A stretch of DNA of 64,000 nucleotides. It comes from Hydra vulgaris (Eukaryota; Cnidaria; Hydrozoa; Anthoathecata; Hydridae). The translations under genes and the position numbers were made by a program. The notes under the pieces were generated by a model. It saw nothing but the letters and a program-made list of their open reading frames with translations, did not search any database and was not told the origin of the DNA. This document shows, in pieces, positions 30,841-42,259 of the stretch. The stretch is from positions 67,989,501-68,053,500 of the forward strand of contig NC_088921.1 of NCBI RefSeq assembly GCF_038396675.1, in the 5' to 3' direction. Numbering within the stretch: the stretch's first letter is position 1; every line of letters starts with the position of its first letter.

Positions 30841-32307
30841 TTATTCATTTTCTTCAAATTCTTTAAAAAAGAGTTTTTCAGTACTTTTTTCATTGACATA
30901 AATTGATGGCAAAGACCAAATTTGAATATTCCCTTTGAAATCACCAGTAGCAAAAATGTCCAACTGGGAATTATTTAATGCCATAGATAACACTGGAAGA
31001 TGTTCCTGCTGGATTAGTAAAGTGGAATCTGCAGAAACTGAATTCAATAATAAGTCATAAATAATAAAATGTCCATCAGCACTAAGAAGATAAAAAACTG
31101 CTGGTCTGCTTAAAGACCAACGTGCTGATAGCAAATACTTTGATGTGGGTTCTATTATGAAAATTGGTTTTCGTTTATTTAAACAATATACACGAACAGT
31201 CATATCAGAACTGCATGTCAGGAACAAATCATCAACACACTGTGAAGCATCTATTGAATTAACACTTACAGAATGCCCTTCAAAAGAAGTTGTTGCAGCA
31301 AACTCCTTTCTCTCTTTACCACTTATTTCAAACTCAATGGAACATCTAAATACAGAACCATTTTCGGTTCCAAGTAATATATGACCTAAATCACTGGGGC
31401 ATTGAGTAACACAAGTAATACCCAAAAGAGAATTTGACTTTGAATTTTTAAAAGTACGCATTCTGTTTGATGGTAATAAAAAACATTTAATCAATGTTAG
31501 TTCTTTTTTAAGTTGATTAAATTCCCATACGCATACTTTACCATCTAATCCTGAACTTACAAATTTATGACTTCGTGAACTTTTTGATTTTATCCATAAA
31601 ACTCTAGAAATTGGCTCTTGATGAGAAAATTCATCTTTGCCAGAAAAACAAACTAGATAATTATCTTGCTGGCTAAGGTCCCAAATATAAATTTTTCCTG
31701 AGAAATCTCCCCCAATAATCAAAGCTGATTCATTAGGATGAAATGAAAGTGAAGTAATGCAAACATCATTTTCAATAATTTTATCAGGTCTACCAAAGTT
31801 AATACAATCACGATCAATATTCCAAAAGCATACAAAAGACTGATGGATGCACCATGATTCATGATCACCACAGCCTAATGCAGCAGCTATAACTGAACCA
31901 ACAGCATTCCATGTTAAACTTGTAACAAGTTTCTCACTGGGTAAATCATTATATTTTAAAGAGTATTTACATACAACTTCAGTTAATTTTTCATTCTCAT
32001 TCCAATCAGCAACATAGCCATCAAAAGCATGACTACGTATATTTGCAATAAGTTGTTCACTGATAAGTGGCTCAACACTTTTTATAAAATCCACCAACTT
32101 TTTAGAGTTATCTATTTGAATTAATGTAGACTGGGGAAGGACTTGTTCAAAATCAGTTTGAACTTCCTGTGTTTTTCTATCAAATGATTGACATAAAGCA
32201 TTAGAGGTCTGAAGCTTTTTTGTTTGTGAAGATTGGTCGGAAACGTATTTCTCTACTCTGACATCAGATAAAATTTCGACAACATCAAAAACTTCATCCT
32301 TGAACAT
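30841..32307 (-). CDS. DYNC2I2: Cytoplasmic dynein 2 intermediate chain 2 (WDR34)
   Basis: Subunit of the dynein-2 motor for retrograde intraflagellar transport, acting in cilia. The protein has 488 aa in one uninterrupted frame (human 536). The N-terminal extension has two short QT motifs, SSQTKK (residue 26) and EVQTDFE (48), placed like the light-chain-binding motifs of vertebrate WDR34. RSHAFDGY (90-97) is a family signature, followed by a WD40 propeller: TSLTWNAVGSVIAAALG with FVCFWNID (about 128-170), SFHPNESALIIGGDFSGKIY with IWDLS (about 190-217), DGKVCVWEF, GSVFRCSIE, SDMTVRVYCL, ADGHFIIYDL and GDFKGNIQIWSLP near the C-terminus. WDR60 is the closest alternative, but it is much longer and lacks SHAFDGY. 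The first Met is chosen because the frame is AT-rich and non-coding-like upstream. It lies 2.1 kb upstream of AIMP1 on the same strand; the absence of introns is unusual. Confidence 0.93.
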   Translation of the reverse strand: MFKDEVFDVVEILSDVRVEKYVSDQSSQTKKLQTSNALCQSFDRKTQEVQTDFEQVLPQSTLIQIDNSKKLVDFIKSVEPLISEQLIANIRSHAFDGYVADWNENEKLTEVVCKYSLKYNDLPSEKLVTSLTWNAVGSVIAAALGCGDHESWCIHQSFVCFWNIDRDCINFGRPDKIIENDVCITSLSFHPNESALIIGGDFSGKIYIWDLSQQDNYLVCFSGKDEFSHQEPISRVLWIKSKSSRSHKFVSSGLDGKVCVWEFNQLKKELTLIKCFLLPSNRMRTFKNSKSNSLLGITCVTQCPSDLGHILLGTENGSVFRCSIEFEISGKERKEFAATTSFEGHSVSVNSIDASQCVDDLFLTCSSDMTVRVYCLNKRKPIFIIEPTSKYLLSARWSLSRPAVFYLLSADGHFIIYDLLLNSVSADSTLLIQQEHLPVLSMALNNSQLDIFATGDFKGNIQIWSLPSIYVNEKSTEKLFFKEFEENE

Positions 32308-32660
32308 TTTTATGAATTTTAAACATCAAATGACTTCAATTGCTGACATAAGATTTTGTCGAGACATTCATATTTTCTCAGCACTGATTTTTGTATGAAA
32401 TGTTATTTTAAAAACTAGTACTTAATTTAAAAAAAAAATTACAATCTTATTCAAATTTTTTAATCTTTTTTTATTTTGTACCTAGTCTTTTTTGCATATA
32501 TTTACTATAAAAAAAATCTTATGAAATTTGCTTATTCATCTAGAAGTTCGCTAAAATTGTTGCCGTAGCATTAATATCGCATTAGCATTTATACCTATGC
32601 ACATCCTCGTTCGTCCACGTTTATCATAAAAATACGGTATCGGAACAGGTTATGATCATG

Positions 32661-32894
32661 AATTGAACCTGTCATTTCGAAAAGGACACAAATGCAAAAC
32701 TTTTAACAGTCGGTTTAAAGATTTAAAATAAAAATTTCTGTATGACTTATGATATAGGTTCTTTATTTATCTACTCCTACGTTTAATTCCTTTAGCAGTG
32801 TAGACATTTTTTTAATAAAAATCATTTTTTTGTTGATTTTGAAAAGTTTTAATAAATGGGCTTGTGTCTTTTTCGAAATGGACAGGTTCAATTA
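32661..32894. mobile_element. Short MITE near the DYNC2I2 5' end
   Basis: aattgaacctgtcatttcga at 32661 has an inverted counterpart tttcgaaatggacaggttca at 32871; about 31 of 33 bases pair, with one indel. The core is 170 bp of AT-rich DNA. It sits about 350 bp upstream of the DYNC2I2 start codon. Confidence 0.7.
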
Positions 32895-34320
32895 CCATAC
32901 CATAAAAAAATTTATTTTAATTTTTGTCACAACGATTATTTCTCTACAAAATTATTTTTTTTAAATACAGAGATTCTATTGTCAATGATAATAACTGATA
33001 TCAGATATTATCGTTAACAAATCTCATAGTATTAAAGACGCCATTATTGGCGTCTTAAATACTACTCTTAAAAATGAAACATTCCCAGATACCACATGGA
33101 GAAATATTACAGCATGCGAGAATTTATTGAAAGCTTTTGATATCTAAAGAGCTGAGCTCCTTACCTCACTGCTTCCATATAATGTACAATAGTATCTTTC
33201 ATTTATAATGCCTTATATTTAACTGTAAAATAGAAGGATTGAAATTTTTATTGATAATCAGAGAGGAAATTGTTGGACGCGACATGAGTCTAACAACTTT
33301 CAACAGAGTTAGTAGAAATGATTTGGATTTCTAACAGTAAATTAAGATATTTCTTTGGGAAAACAGAAAATGCGTAGTCATTAAATTCAAAAAATGAATT
33401 AGAGTAAAGGTTCGTTGCAAGTTCTTCCTACCTTTGAGAAAGGTTGCAAGATCAGAGACAAATTGTTTCACTTATTTTATCAATGATATTGTTATAAATT
33501 ATCCAAAATTCTCTTGAATCTAAAATTTTAGGTTTAGGACTTTAGGTACTTTTCCACACTACTGACCTATCATAAATACGATATATACAATCCATCGCAA
33601 AGTTAGTTTATTAATAAGCAATATTGGCGCAAAGTTAATTATCTTGACCATTATAGCCTATAATTTGCAATAATGCGCTAATCTAATTGATGCTATATAA
33701 CGCTAATATGGTTGAACTAAATTGGTGCAATTTTGGCAAATACACCCTTATATTTCCAATATATCGCGAGTAGTAATATTATGCATTGTAATATAAAGTT
33801 TTAATATTAAAGCCATTGTAGTTGTTTTAATTATTATGTTTATTATATAAAATATCTTATATAATATACTAAATATATTATACGAAAATATTTTAAAAAG
33901 TTATACATATTACAGGAATACATATAAAAAACATAACAATAAGTATATTAATATAAAGGGCTAAGGGGGTAAACAGGGTAACTATATAATAGGTATTACG
34001 TTCAGGTTATTTTCGTTTTTTTTAATTATTTTTTTTTAGCTTATTAATTTTGAAAATAAATCAAAGTTTCACTTAAGAAGGCATATTTTCATAAGTGGAA
34101 CTTTTATTTATTTTCAAAACCAATTATTTTTTTGTTTTTCAAAACCGATTGCAATTGTCTTTCCAATTTATTTTTATAAGTATTTGTATAAACTTCTACA
34201 ATTTCCTGTATCTTTAAACTGTTTAGCTGGTTTTAATGATGTAAAACTATCAGAACTACTTGTTGATTCAACTAAATTCATTTAATGGACTAGTTCTTGT
34301 TGATTTAAAACTACTATCTG
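32895..34320. other. No gene recognised
   Basis: AT-rich. A hairpin with AAGACGCCA arms lies at about 33035-33058, and a longer one at 34048-34119 has 28-bp arms with two mismatches. Confidence 0.5.
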
Positions 34321-34409
34321 AGTTTTAAATGCCGCAAGCAAATTTTTTTTTCCATACTTATATCCATTATAAAGCTTGTTTAATTCTTTATAAGTTAACT
34401 TTAAAAAAA

Positions 34410-34514
34410 TTAGGAAAAAATTCCAAGCAAAAAGAAATAAGAAAATGGATTAACGAGTTCTATTTAAACAATAATTTGCAAGGCAACTCAACTCAAGCGT
34501 CTGAAAACAATTAT
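34410..34514 (+). other. Exon-like segment of unknown gene
   Basis: An AAAAATTAG acceptor precedes codons for a charged peptide (KEIRKWINEFYLNNNLQGNS), ending at a perfect donor GTAAGT at 34515. No further exons recognised, and the next 2 kb is a minus-strand transposase-like relic, so this could be chance or a captured exon. Confidence 0.25.
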
Positions 34515-34532
34515 GTAAGTTTTTTCAAGTTT

Positions 34533-36758
34533 TTATGCTTCGTCTCTTGTTAAAGTATTTGCAAAGTCTGTGATGAGTTTCATTGGCCTCTCGGCTAAAT
34601 CATTGACAACTTTTGCATGACGTATAAACATTGCCGCTTCTTGAAGATTATTGTCGGTTTCCCACTGCCTTGGAGGCAAGTCCAACCAGGCTGTTTCAAT
34701 TCCAAGTAAATTGAACAGGAGCCAGAATTTCTTGCCAATCAGATGCACCAGTTTTGTTGAGGATACTAGCTGGAAGACAGGAACACCTTTATCTAGTGGT
34801 TTGTCCTTTTTTGCTTTGATAAGTTGTCTGGTAACTTGTTTTTTTTCCGAATCTGACACCAAATTTGAAAAGAGCGAAGATGTGACCGTTTCTTCTGCCA
34901 GATACCACATATGCCTGTTCAATGCTGAAACTGTAGCTCCAGCTACCTCGGGGTCAATTTTCTTGAACATGTGTAGATCATGCCATAACTGAAGATCATT
35001 TGATGGTGCATCGGCTGCATAAGGGGCGGCTAACCACGCTTTTACATAAAATAGGGCATTGAATGTGCAAATACGACGCAACTTTTCCATTTTTTCAGGA
35101 TCATAATTCAGCCAAATCATACATTTTACACCAAAAGCATACATTTTAGCACTGCATATAACAGTTGCCATCCAGCGTGCATGATGGTGTCCACCAGGCT
35201 TGAGCCAGTGCACTCCACGAGGAGGCGTTACTCCTAGAAGTATGAGCACAAGTTCTGCACATTCTCTGTAGTCATCACGAGGCATGCTGTTACCTTCTAA
35301 GGCCAAGATTTGTTGCAATAAATAATCTGTTGCTTGAGACGTCGATCAGTAATATTTAAAATTTTGAAATTTGATCGTTGTTTTATTGTATCCCAAGATT
35401 TTTTAAATTCCATGAATTCAGAGGTGTCCGGACTGGATGTTAGACCAAAAATCTGCTGCTATGCGGAACACAAAAGTTTCTCCATCACATGATGACAACA
35501 AGCAAAATATAATACTTTCTTGTTTAGCATCAGTTCAAACTGTACACATGCACCATTTTTCCATCCTGAATTTGATGCAGTAATATCGAAAACAAGACCA
35601 ACAATGGACTGTTCTACTTTCCACTTGACTACAAGAGAATTGCTACTATTAGCCATTGTAGCACCAGTTCCATCCGAGATAACTGGAGCCCCAAGAAGTT
35701 TACCTTCTTAATAGTTTGGCATCCCAGCCACAAGAACACCTAGCCGTTCAGCATCCTCAGGAACAATTTTCCTATCCCAATGTAATGTTACGTACTTCAG
35801 GGAAACAAATGTAGTTTCAATCTCATTTTCTATTCGAAGCTTTTTAGCAGTGGTCCTACTGCTTGTTTTCAATAAAGTCACACACTTCAAATCAGCTCCA
35901 CCCTCTGCGAGTATAGCCGCCATGAAGGCCGCAATTTTACCAGCTGACAAATTCAAGCGGTCCGCCATTGTTGAAATTTTGTCACTTTTAAAAGGATTTC
36001 TTGGAAGATCCAGTGTAATTTTGTCTTCTCTGTCAGGTTTGGTTTTCTTTGTTACAGTATCAGCTTTCTGACATTCAAAATCTTCATCTTCACATTCGTC
36101 TGAACTACATGTAACACTAATATTTTCTTCTGATTCCATGTCTGACTCGGGGAGTCAACACTTGTCGTTTCAGGATTAGTTCTCATTGTTGCTGCCAGAT
36201 TATTTTGACTTCTCAGTTCTTCAGCCATTTTTCTTGCCAATTCAATTCTCGCTCTCTGTATTTTTTGAGAAACTTTTCGTTTGTACTTTTTGTCTGCTGA
36301 TCCCAAAATAACACTTTCTTGAGATTTAACTGCTGTAAGAAATTCAACATCTTCTTTTTTTTGCTCATTATCACGAAGCCGGTCCGTTTCTATTTTGTTT
36401 TGAGCATCTTAGTGAACAATATAAAAGTATTTTTTCATATTTTCAATTAAAAGTTTTTCCTTTGCTTCATTTGATTGACACCCTTTTTTCTTCTGGAGTG
36501 TTCTATAAATATTATAGAGATCCAGTATTTTAGCTTTAACTTTGTCTTTGCGTTGTATTGGAATTCCAGCTTTATCCCATTGATTTTGAATTTCCACTAC
36601 AACTTTTTCAGCTATAGCACCGTTACAACTGACATGTTTGGTTTGTTTCATTGGCCCATCCTTCAAAAAGAAAAAGAAACGCAGCACATCTCCTTTCGAA
36701 GAAATTCTTGTTGGTAGTAATTCAGTTAATGGTTTTCCTAATAACCAGATGTCAATAT
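34533..36758 (-). pseudogene. Uncharacterised repetitive transposase-like protein (FDxTASNxG family), decayed
   Basis: Ordered pieces on the minus strand, in different frames: 36758-36409 (IDIWLLGKPLTELLP, CNGAIAEKVVVEIQNQWDKA), 36306-36139, then 36139-35708 (acidic region, then DKISTMADRLNLSAGKIAAF), 35700-35459 (GATMANSSNSLVVKWKVEQ, VFDITASNSGWKNGAC, CCHHVMEKLL), 35450-35330 (FMEFKKSWDTIKQR) and 35318-34533 (RDDYRECAELVLILLGV, TPPRGVHWLKPGGHHHARWM, KAWLAAPYAADAPSNDL, ending VVNDLAERPMKLITDF). FDITASN, the Cys-His-His block and NDLAER could be the acidic and metal-binding positions of an RNase-H-like transposase. This is a repetitive cnidarian family without a name I trust. At least four frame breaks or stops make it non-functional. 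5' exons are missing. Confidence 0.65.
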
Positions 36759-36799
36759 CTTTCCTGAGGCAGGCCTATTCATGATCGTTTTTAACAGTT

Positions 36800-38740
36800 T
36801 CTTTAAAACTAATGATTCCGTATTATAGTGTAATATATACACTATACAGCGCTACAAAATTTCACATAATATATTTTAATCAAATCTGTTTGTCATATAT
36901 TTTGTTGAAAAATTTTAAAACAAACAAAATATTTTTCAAATAAACAATGCAGTCTGCTTCTGTCTGATGAGTAATTCTTGTTTATCTTCTTTCATTAAAT
37001 TTTTTTCCTAAAAAAAAATTTAGATAAAGTTTAGAAAAATATTTAGATTAGTTTAGAAAAAGGACTAACATAACTTTTAATAAGAAAGTTCAGGCAGCAG
37101 GTGGCAAGGCTTAAACATGACTAAACAACTTGATATTTTGTATTTTATCACAAAATAGATGAACGAATGGGAAAATTGCCAGGGAGCAAGATTCTGAGAG
37201 AATTTTTTTTTCACCATGCATCTCTAGAGCGCCCTAATGTACATTGGCCGGACCTGATTTCATCGCATTACGCCAAAACCATGATTAACCGAAGTGTCAA
37301 CCATCGAAGACATTTGGGCTATTTTGAATAAAAAAAATCTTTGAGGGTGACTGGAAAGCAAAAGTTGTGAAGCAATTTTAAACCAGAATAAAACTTTGTC
37401 TGAAAAACATTGATTTTAAAGTTGTATTTTAACTTTTTTGATCAACTCATCTTAAAGTTGCCCGAGTCCAAAGAAACAGACTGGGCGAAGACAAACATAA
37501 TTAAAATAAATAACTTATAACTCTGTTTAATGATATTTTTATTTAATCTCTACCTTAAAAATTATGAGAGTAATTGCCCTTGAAAGTTCGGATTTTTAAT
37601 AACCACCCGTTACTTGAAGTAATGAATTCTTTGAATAATATATATTTTATTGGAAAAGGTCTCACACAATATATTATTAAATCTCTTTTTTTTGCTTACA
37701 GAAGAATTGATTGATAAGTGATGTCGAAAATATGAATACTTTTTTATATGCGACTTTATTAATTTTACAATCCAATTTTTCATTAATTCTGTTGAATTAT
37801 TCTTTTTTTAAATTATTTACTTCAATCTAAATCATTTCTTTGTCTCAATACTTTAATTCTTCCTATAGGCAAATGATCGTTTTTGTTCTGGAAGTGCCTT
37901 TGTGTAGAAAATATGTTGAATTATTTTTCTAATATTATCATTTAATTTTCTTCATCCATTTTTTAAGAACTTGCCAAATTTCATAAAAACGTTTTCATAC
38001 TTTCATGCTCTATTTTCTCACGAGGTACCTAATCTTCTTTTGTCGTTTTATTGACTTATAAATTAAAAATAAAACAATAAAGTTCTATATCGAAATTACC
38101 GATGAACTTTAATTTTCATTGTTGATCACAATTGTGCATTTTGAATAGAGCAGTCAAATAGTCATCCGTAACACGACTTCGAAAAATAACTAGCCGAATT
38201 AGGTCATCGAGGAAGACAGAAAAAATTTTAATAAAAGGAAAACTGCAGAAATATATAGTGCACATTCTTTGATACGGTTTGCTGCATTATCCTTTAATTT
38301 TTGGAAAAATCTTCCTAGCTCTAATGTTACTACTAATGACAGATTACAGACGAAAACTTCTTATATGCATGTTTAACATACATAACCTGGGAACTAATAA
38401 AGTTTACTTTTTGTCCTGGTAGTAAAAGAGTGTTTCAGTGAAGTAGTGCTGCGTTACTTCACAAAAACCCTATTTACAGAAGTCGCTTACCTTTAGCTCT
38501 TTTGTAATTCTTTTAATAGACAAAATAAAAATTGAAATGTGTAGCAATCTTTACTACATAGATCCACCAGAAAAAAGACGTTCTTAAACGTTCTTAAATG
38601 TTTCTTAAATTAATATTCATATAACTTCAATTAAAAAGCAACAAACAGCTGCAACATGCAACATTAAGAAAAACACATCAAAACTTTATTTGTTACTTTA
38701 TCTCCAATTCAAACTAAGACACTTCGAGAAATTCTAATTT
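36800..38740. other. No gene recognised
   Basis: AT-rich intergenic DNA. The somewhat GC-richer segment 37140-37400 may be part of an unidentified repeat, but no frame is convincing. Confidence 0.45.
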
Positions 38741-38749
38741 TATGAGCCA

Positions 38750-40275
38750 AAAAGGCTTGCTCTCAGACAAAATCGTTGTTGTTAACAACTTTAATGCTCA
38801 TCACCCTAAATAGCTTGGCACTAGTGTCAGTGAATCTGAAGACGTTAAGGCCTACAACTTTTGCCTTTCTCAATCTCTAACAAAAACACTCAACTTTCCA
38901 ACTTGCTTTTCAGACAATCTGAATCATTTATCTTCTTTACTCGACTTATGTCTTGTTCTGATCCTAGTCAGTGCTTGGTTGAATCTCTCTAAAACTATTA
39001 TCTCATTCTGCTTCATCATCAGAATTCACCTATTATCGCAGCTTTTACAACTACTTTAAAGCTGACTGGGACTCTTTCCATAATTTTCTTTTTAATTCCC
39101 CTTTGGTAGAAATCTTTCGTCATCCTGCTGATAAATGTGCTTCTCATCAACATCATCTCTTGATTCCACTAGTCTCGTTTTACCTGATATATCTAATAAC
39201 TTACCTTCTGATCATCAATATAGATTTTGATCTATTTGTTCTACTGATGATATTTTAACGGTAATAACCGATAGGTTTATTGTGCACTAGATAGATGTGT
39301 AGAGACTAAGGCTATCGCTCTCAACATTTCTAAAGCCTTTTATAAAGTTTGCATGTTGTTCTTCTCCATAAGCTTCTTTCTTACAGTGTCTCATGTAACA
39401 TCTGTAAGGTTATTGAATCCTTCCTTACCAATCGTAGTATAAAATTTGTCCTCGATGGACAACACTCTTCTTCATATTCTGTAATTTCAGGGGTTTTCCA
39501 AGGTACTATCCTTGGTCCTACACTACTTTTTAATTTACATTAACAATCTCTCAGAAATTCTAACATTTAAGGTGACATTGTTCGTTGATGATAATACCAT
39601 TTATTCTTATCTTAATAAGAGGCCAACACTATCTGATTGTTTGGAGCGGACATTTAAGCTTGAAAATAATCTCAATTCTGCTACAGCATGGGGCTCTCAG
39701 TGGCTGGTAAACTTTAACTCAGATAAAAAGTAGCATCTGCTAAGATTGCATCTCTTTATCTTGCTTGCCACTTTCTCACTCAAGGTTCTGTTCTTTATCT
39801 CTATCTATTTCAAATACGTCCTTGTACAAAGTACAAAAACGTATTGTAAATGTAGTTGGACTTGCTCTAGCAACCAACCTCTAACCATTATTACATCATC
39901 GTAATGTTGCTTTTCATTCTCTTTTCTATAAATACTTTGATGGGTACTGTTTGAAAGAGCTTGCGTCTCTTGTTCCACTATTAAAATTAATTCTCGTGTT
40001 ACTTGTCATTCAAATTAATCTTCTCATCCTTTTACTGTAACTGTTCATAAGTGCTCCAAAAATTCTTATTCGTCTAGTTTTTTTCCTCTAAAATCAGTTC
40101 TTTGGAATTTGCTCCGTTCATTTTTGTTTTCCTGATTAATATAATTTGCAATTTAAGTTGCCTGTTAACTGTTGTCTTGCTCTATAAGCTTCGTTTTATC
40201 TCTTCTAGTAACTTCCAATTCTAATAGTCGCTGCTTGCAGCCTTGTTGGAAGTGAAGATGTTGAGAGAAAAAAAT
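38750..40275 (+). mobile_element. CR1/jockey-type non-LTR retrotransposon, decayed copy C
   Basis: Starts in the C-terminal part of the endonuclease (KIVVVNNFNAHHPK at 38768, FPTCFSDNLNHLSSLLDLCL near 38900). An internal deletion follows, then reverse transcriptase: NRSIKFVLDGQHSSSYSVIS, GVFQGTILGPTLLFNLH (39349-39543) and the active-site strand VTLFVDDNTIYSYLNKRP (39570-39620), where FVDD replaces the usual FADD. It ends with the CR1 3' tail cttgcagccttgttggaagt at about 40235. It is same family as copies A and B but opposite in strand. Confidence 0.85.
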
Positions 40276-40500
40276 TTCGTTTGTTAACGTTTCATGGGGT
40301 GAGCAACAAGGTTGTTGAAGAAGCCGAAGCGTACTTAGCAGTTGTTAATAATTTAACAATGAAAGCACAACTTTTTGAAGTAGTAGCCTCTACCAGGACC
40401 CGGCCAATTATAAAGTAGAATTATTAGCTTTTAAGTAATTGGAATGGACAATGTTTTGTTCAAACCGTTGGTAGATATGTTGAAGTTCTGAGATTTCAAT

Positions 40501-40556
40501 TTGATGCGTTGATGAAACTTAAATGCGATAGCAATTAAGTTTCATCAACGCATCAA
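40501..40556. repeat. Perfect hairpin, 22-bp arms
   Basis: Arms 40501-40522 and 40535-40556 are exact reverse complements around a 12-base loop, between CR1 copy C and a SINE fragment. A short duplication (aagaagttccgaattcga) follows at once. Confidence 0.92.
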
Positions 40557-40587
40557 GAAGTTCCGAATTCGAACGCAAGCAAGAAGT

Positions 40588-40690
40588 TCCGAATTCGATT
40601 CCCACCACGTCCCTGGTAGTACTGCGCTTTTTTCTCCGCGCAGCGGCCTTGTTTCTCAAGATTAGTGTTTTGGAGAGTTGAGAGTTTTTT
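40588..40690 (+). mobile_element. tRNA-derived SINE, 5'-truncated
   Basis: Shares ccaccacgtccctggtagta and gcggccttgtttctc with the SINE at 27383-27616. It retains the B-box-like gaattcgattccc but lacks the A-box half. Confidence 0.75.
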
Positions 40691-41104
40691 TTGCATTTAC
40701 CAAATAAGAAACTAAAACAAACAAGAAATTGTTTTGTCTACAAGTTACATTGAGAATTGATGTAACTGCCTATTACAGACGTAATTTAATGTGTTGGAAA
40801 GCAACAAGTTCAATCGAAATAAAATCTCAAACGCTATCTTCAAAGATAAAAATAAAGCAATAGAATAGTTTTTAAACAAAAGAAAACACTTACACAAGAA
40901 GCAGTAACTGTTGCAAACACTAAAAATGTCAAAAATATATATAAAAAAGTACAACTAATTTATATTCTTTTATACAATAGTTTTAAAAACAATTTCGGTC
41001 AAATTAATTGCGTCCGATCTTTATAAATGTGGATACATGATACTGAAAGTGCCATCGTTTGTAAATCAATTATAAATCACAAAACGTACTAGGTGTTTCT
41101 ACAA

Positions 41105-41985
41105 AATGGGTCGAAAAAATTCTTTTGGTGCTCAAAACTGTGCTGACGCTGTTAAAAAATCAGCAGAAGAAACAAAAATTGAAAGACTTTGGAGGATATA
41201 GAATTTATAACCATAACAGAGAAAAAACAAAATGCTTTATTTTCGAAGACTCAATTAAGCCCTCCAGTAGGTTAGCTGTTTTACTTTTGTATCATATTGT
41301 TTTACATATTATTCAACAACTTCTGGTATTATTATTTTTGTTGTTATTGCTAACTTTTTTCCTTAAAGATACCTAAATAATGACCATGACTGCCTATCAC
41401 TCCATAAGGGCTAAAATGATCTAATGAGCATCCTTCTCTTCCAAGCTCACCTGATTCACTCAATATTTGTGATTCAGTGGACCGTGGGTCAGCAGAGACA
41501 TCAAACAATTCACCTGAGCTAAATGGATTTCAAAGTAAGTCATCAGAATCAGACGGAAAAATCTTCTCCAACAACAATGAATATGGCTCAAACTGACCTG
41601 TTAAAGGTAAATTCTGTCCCCTCTATCTGGCCAGTTGTTTTGAGCCAAGATGCAATCATTTTAAATGGACCACTTTCTTATTCTTTAAAGCAACGAGATT
41701 ATCCCCATGATTTTAAAAATAATTTTTCCTTTATACGTGTTTTATAAATCCTTGTCTAATAAGGAAACAACACAGGCCTGCAATGGTTTTCCTCTTTAAA
41801 ATCTGAGTAACGTTTTTTATAGTTTCTGATGTGCTGATTACGAGAAAAATAATAAAAAAAATCCATCACGTCAGGATTTTTTGATATGGAGATTTTGCTT
41901 TAAAATGTTTGAGCGCCTACCTTTTGAAATGTCTAAAACGTTATTAATTTACTTCAGCTCAATTTTTATTTCATATAATTAGTGT
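41105..41985 (+). pseudogene. 5' part of a decayed hAT (ZMYM1-like) element
   Basis: Begins MGRKNSFGAQNCADAVKKSA and continues through a Ser-rich region to SIWPVVLSQDAIILNGPLSY and a decayed TTF-type zinc-finger region (frames broken from about 41745). Resembles the N-terminal end of ZMYM1-like hAT transposases. It probably belongs to the same original element as the hAT pieces at 43995-46262. Confidence 0.5.
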
Positions 41986-42259
41986 AAGGGAACATAGAAA
42001 TTAACGCCAATTAGTAATTTGTTAATGACTACATAATAAGTATTAGTAATTCGCATTAAACATGTCAAAAACGGGTCATTTTGGCTTAATTTAGTAATGA
42101 GCTCATTATTACATAATGATTTGGTAATATTAACTAATTGTTGTGAATATTATTAAAAAAGGGTGTAATTAAGATAAACCAAAGGATTTTTGTATAAGTA
42201 CCCGCACTGATTTTGAAATTTAACAGTTGAAGTGCGCATTTTGCAATATAAACTTTAAA

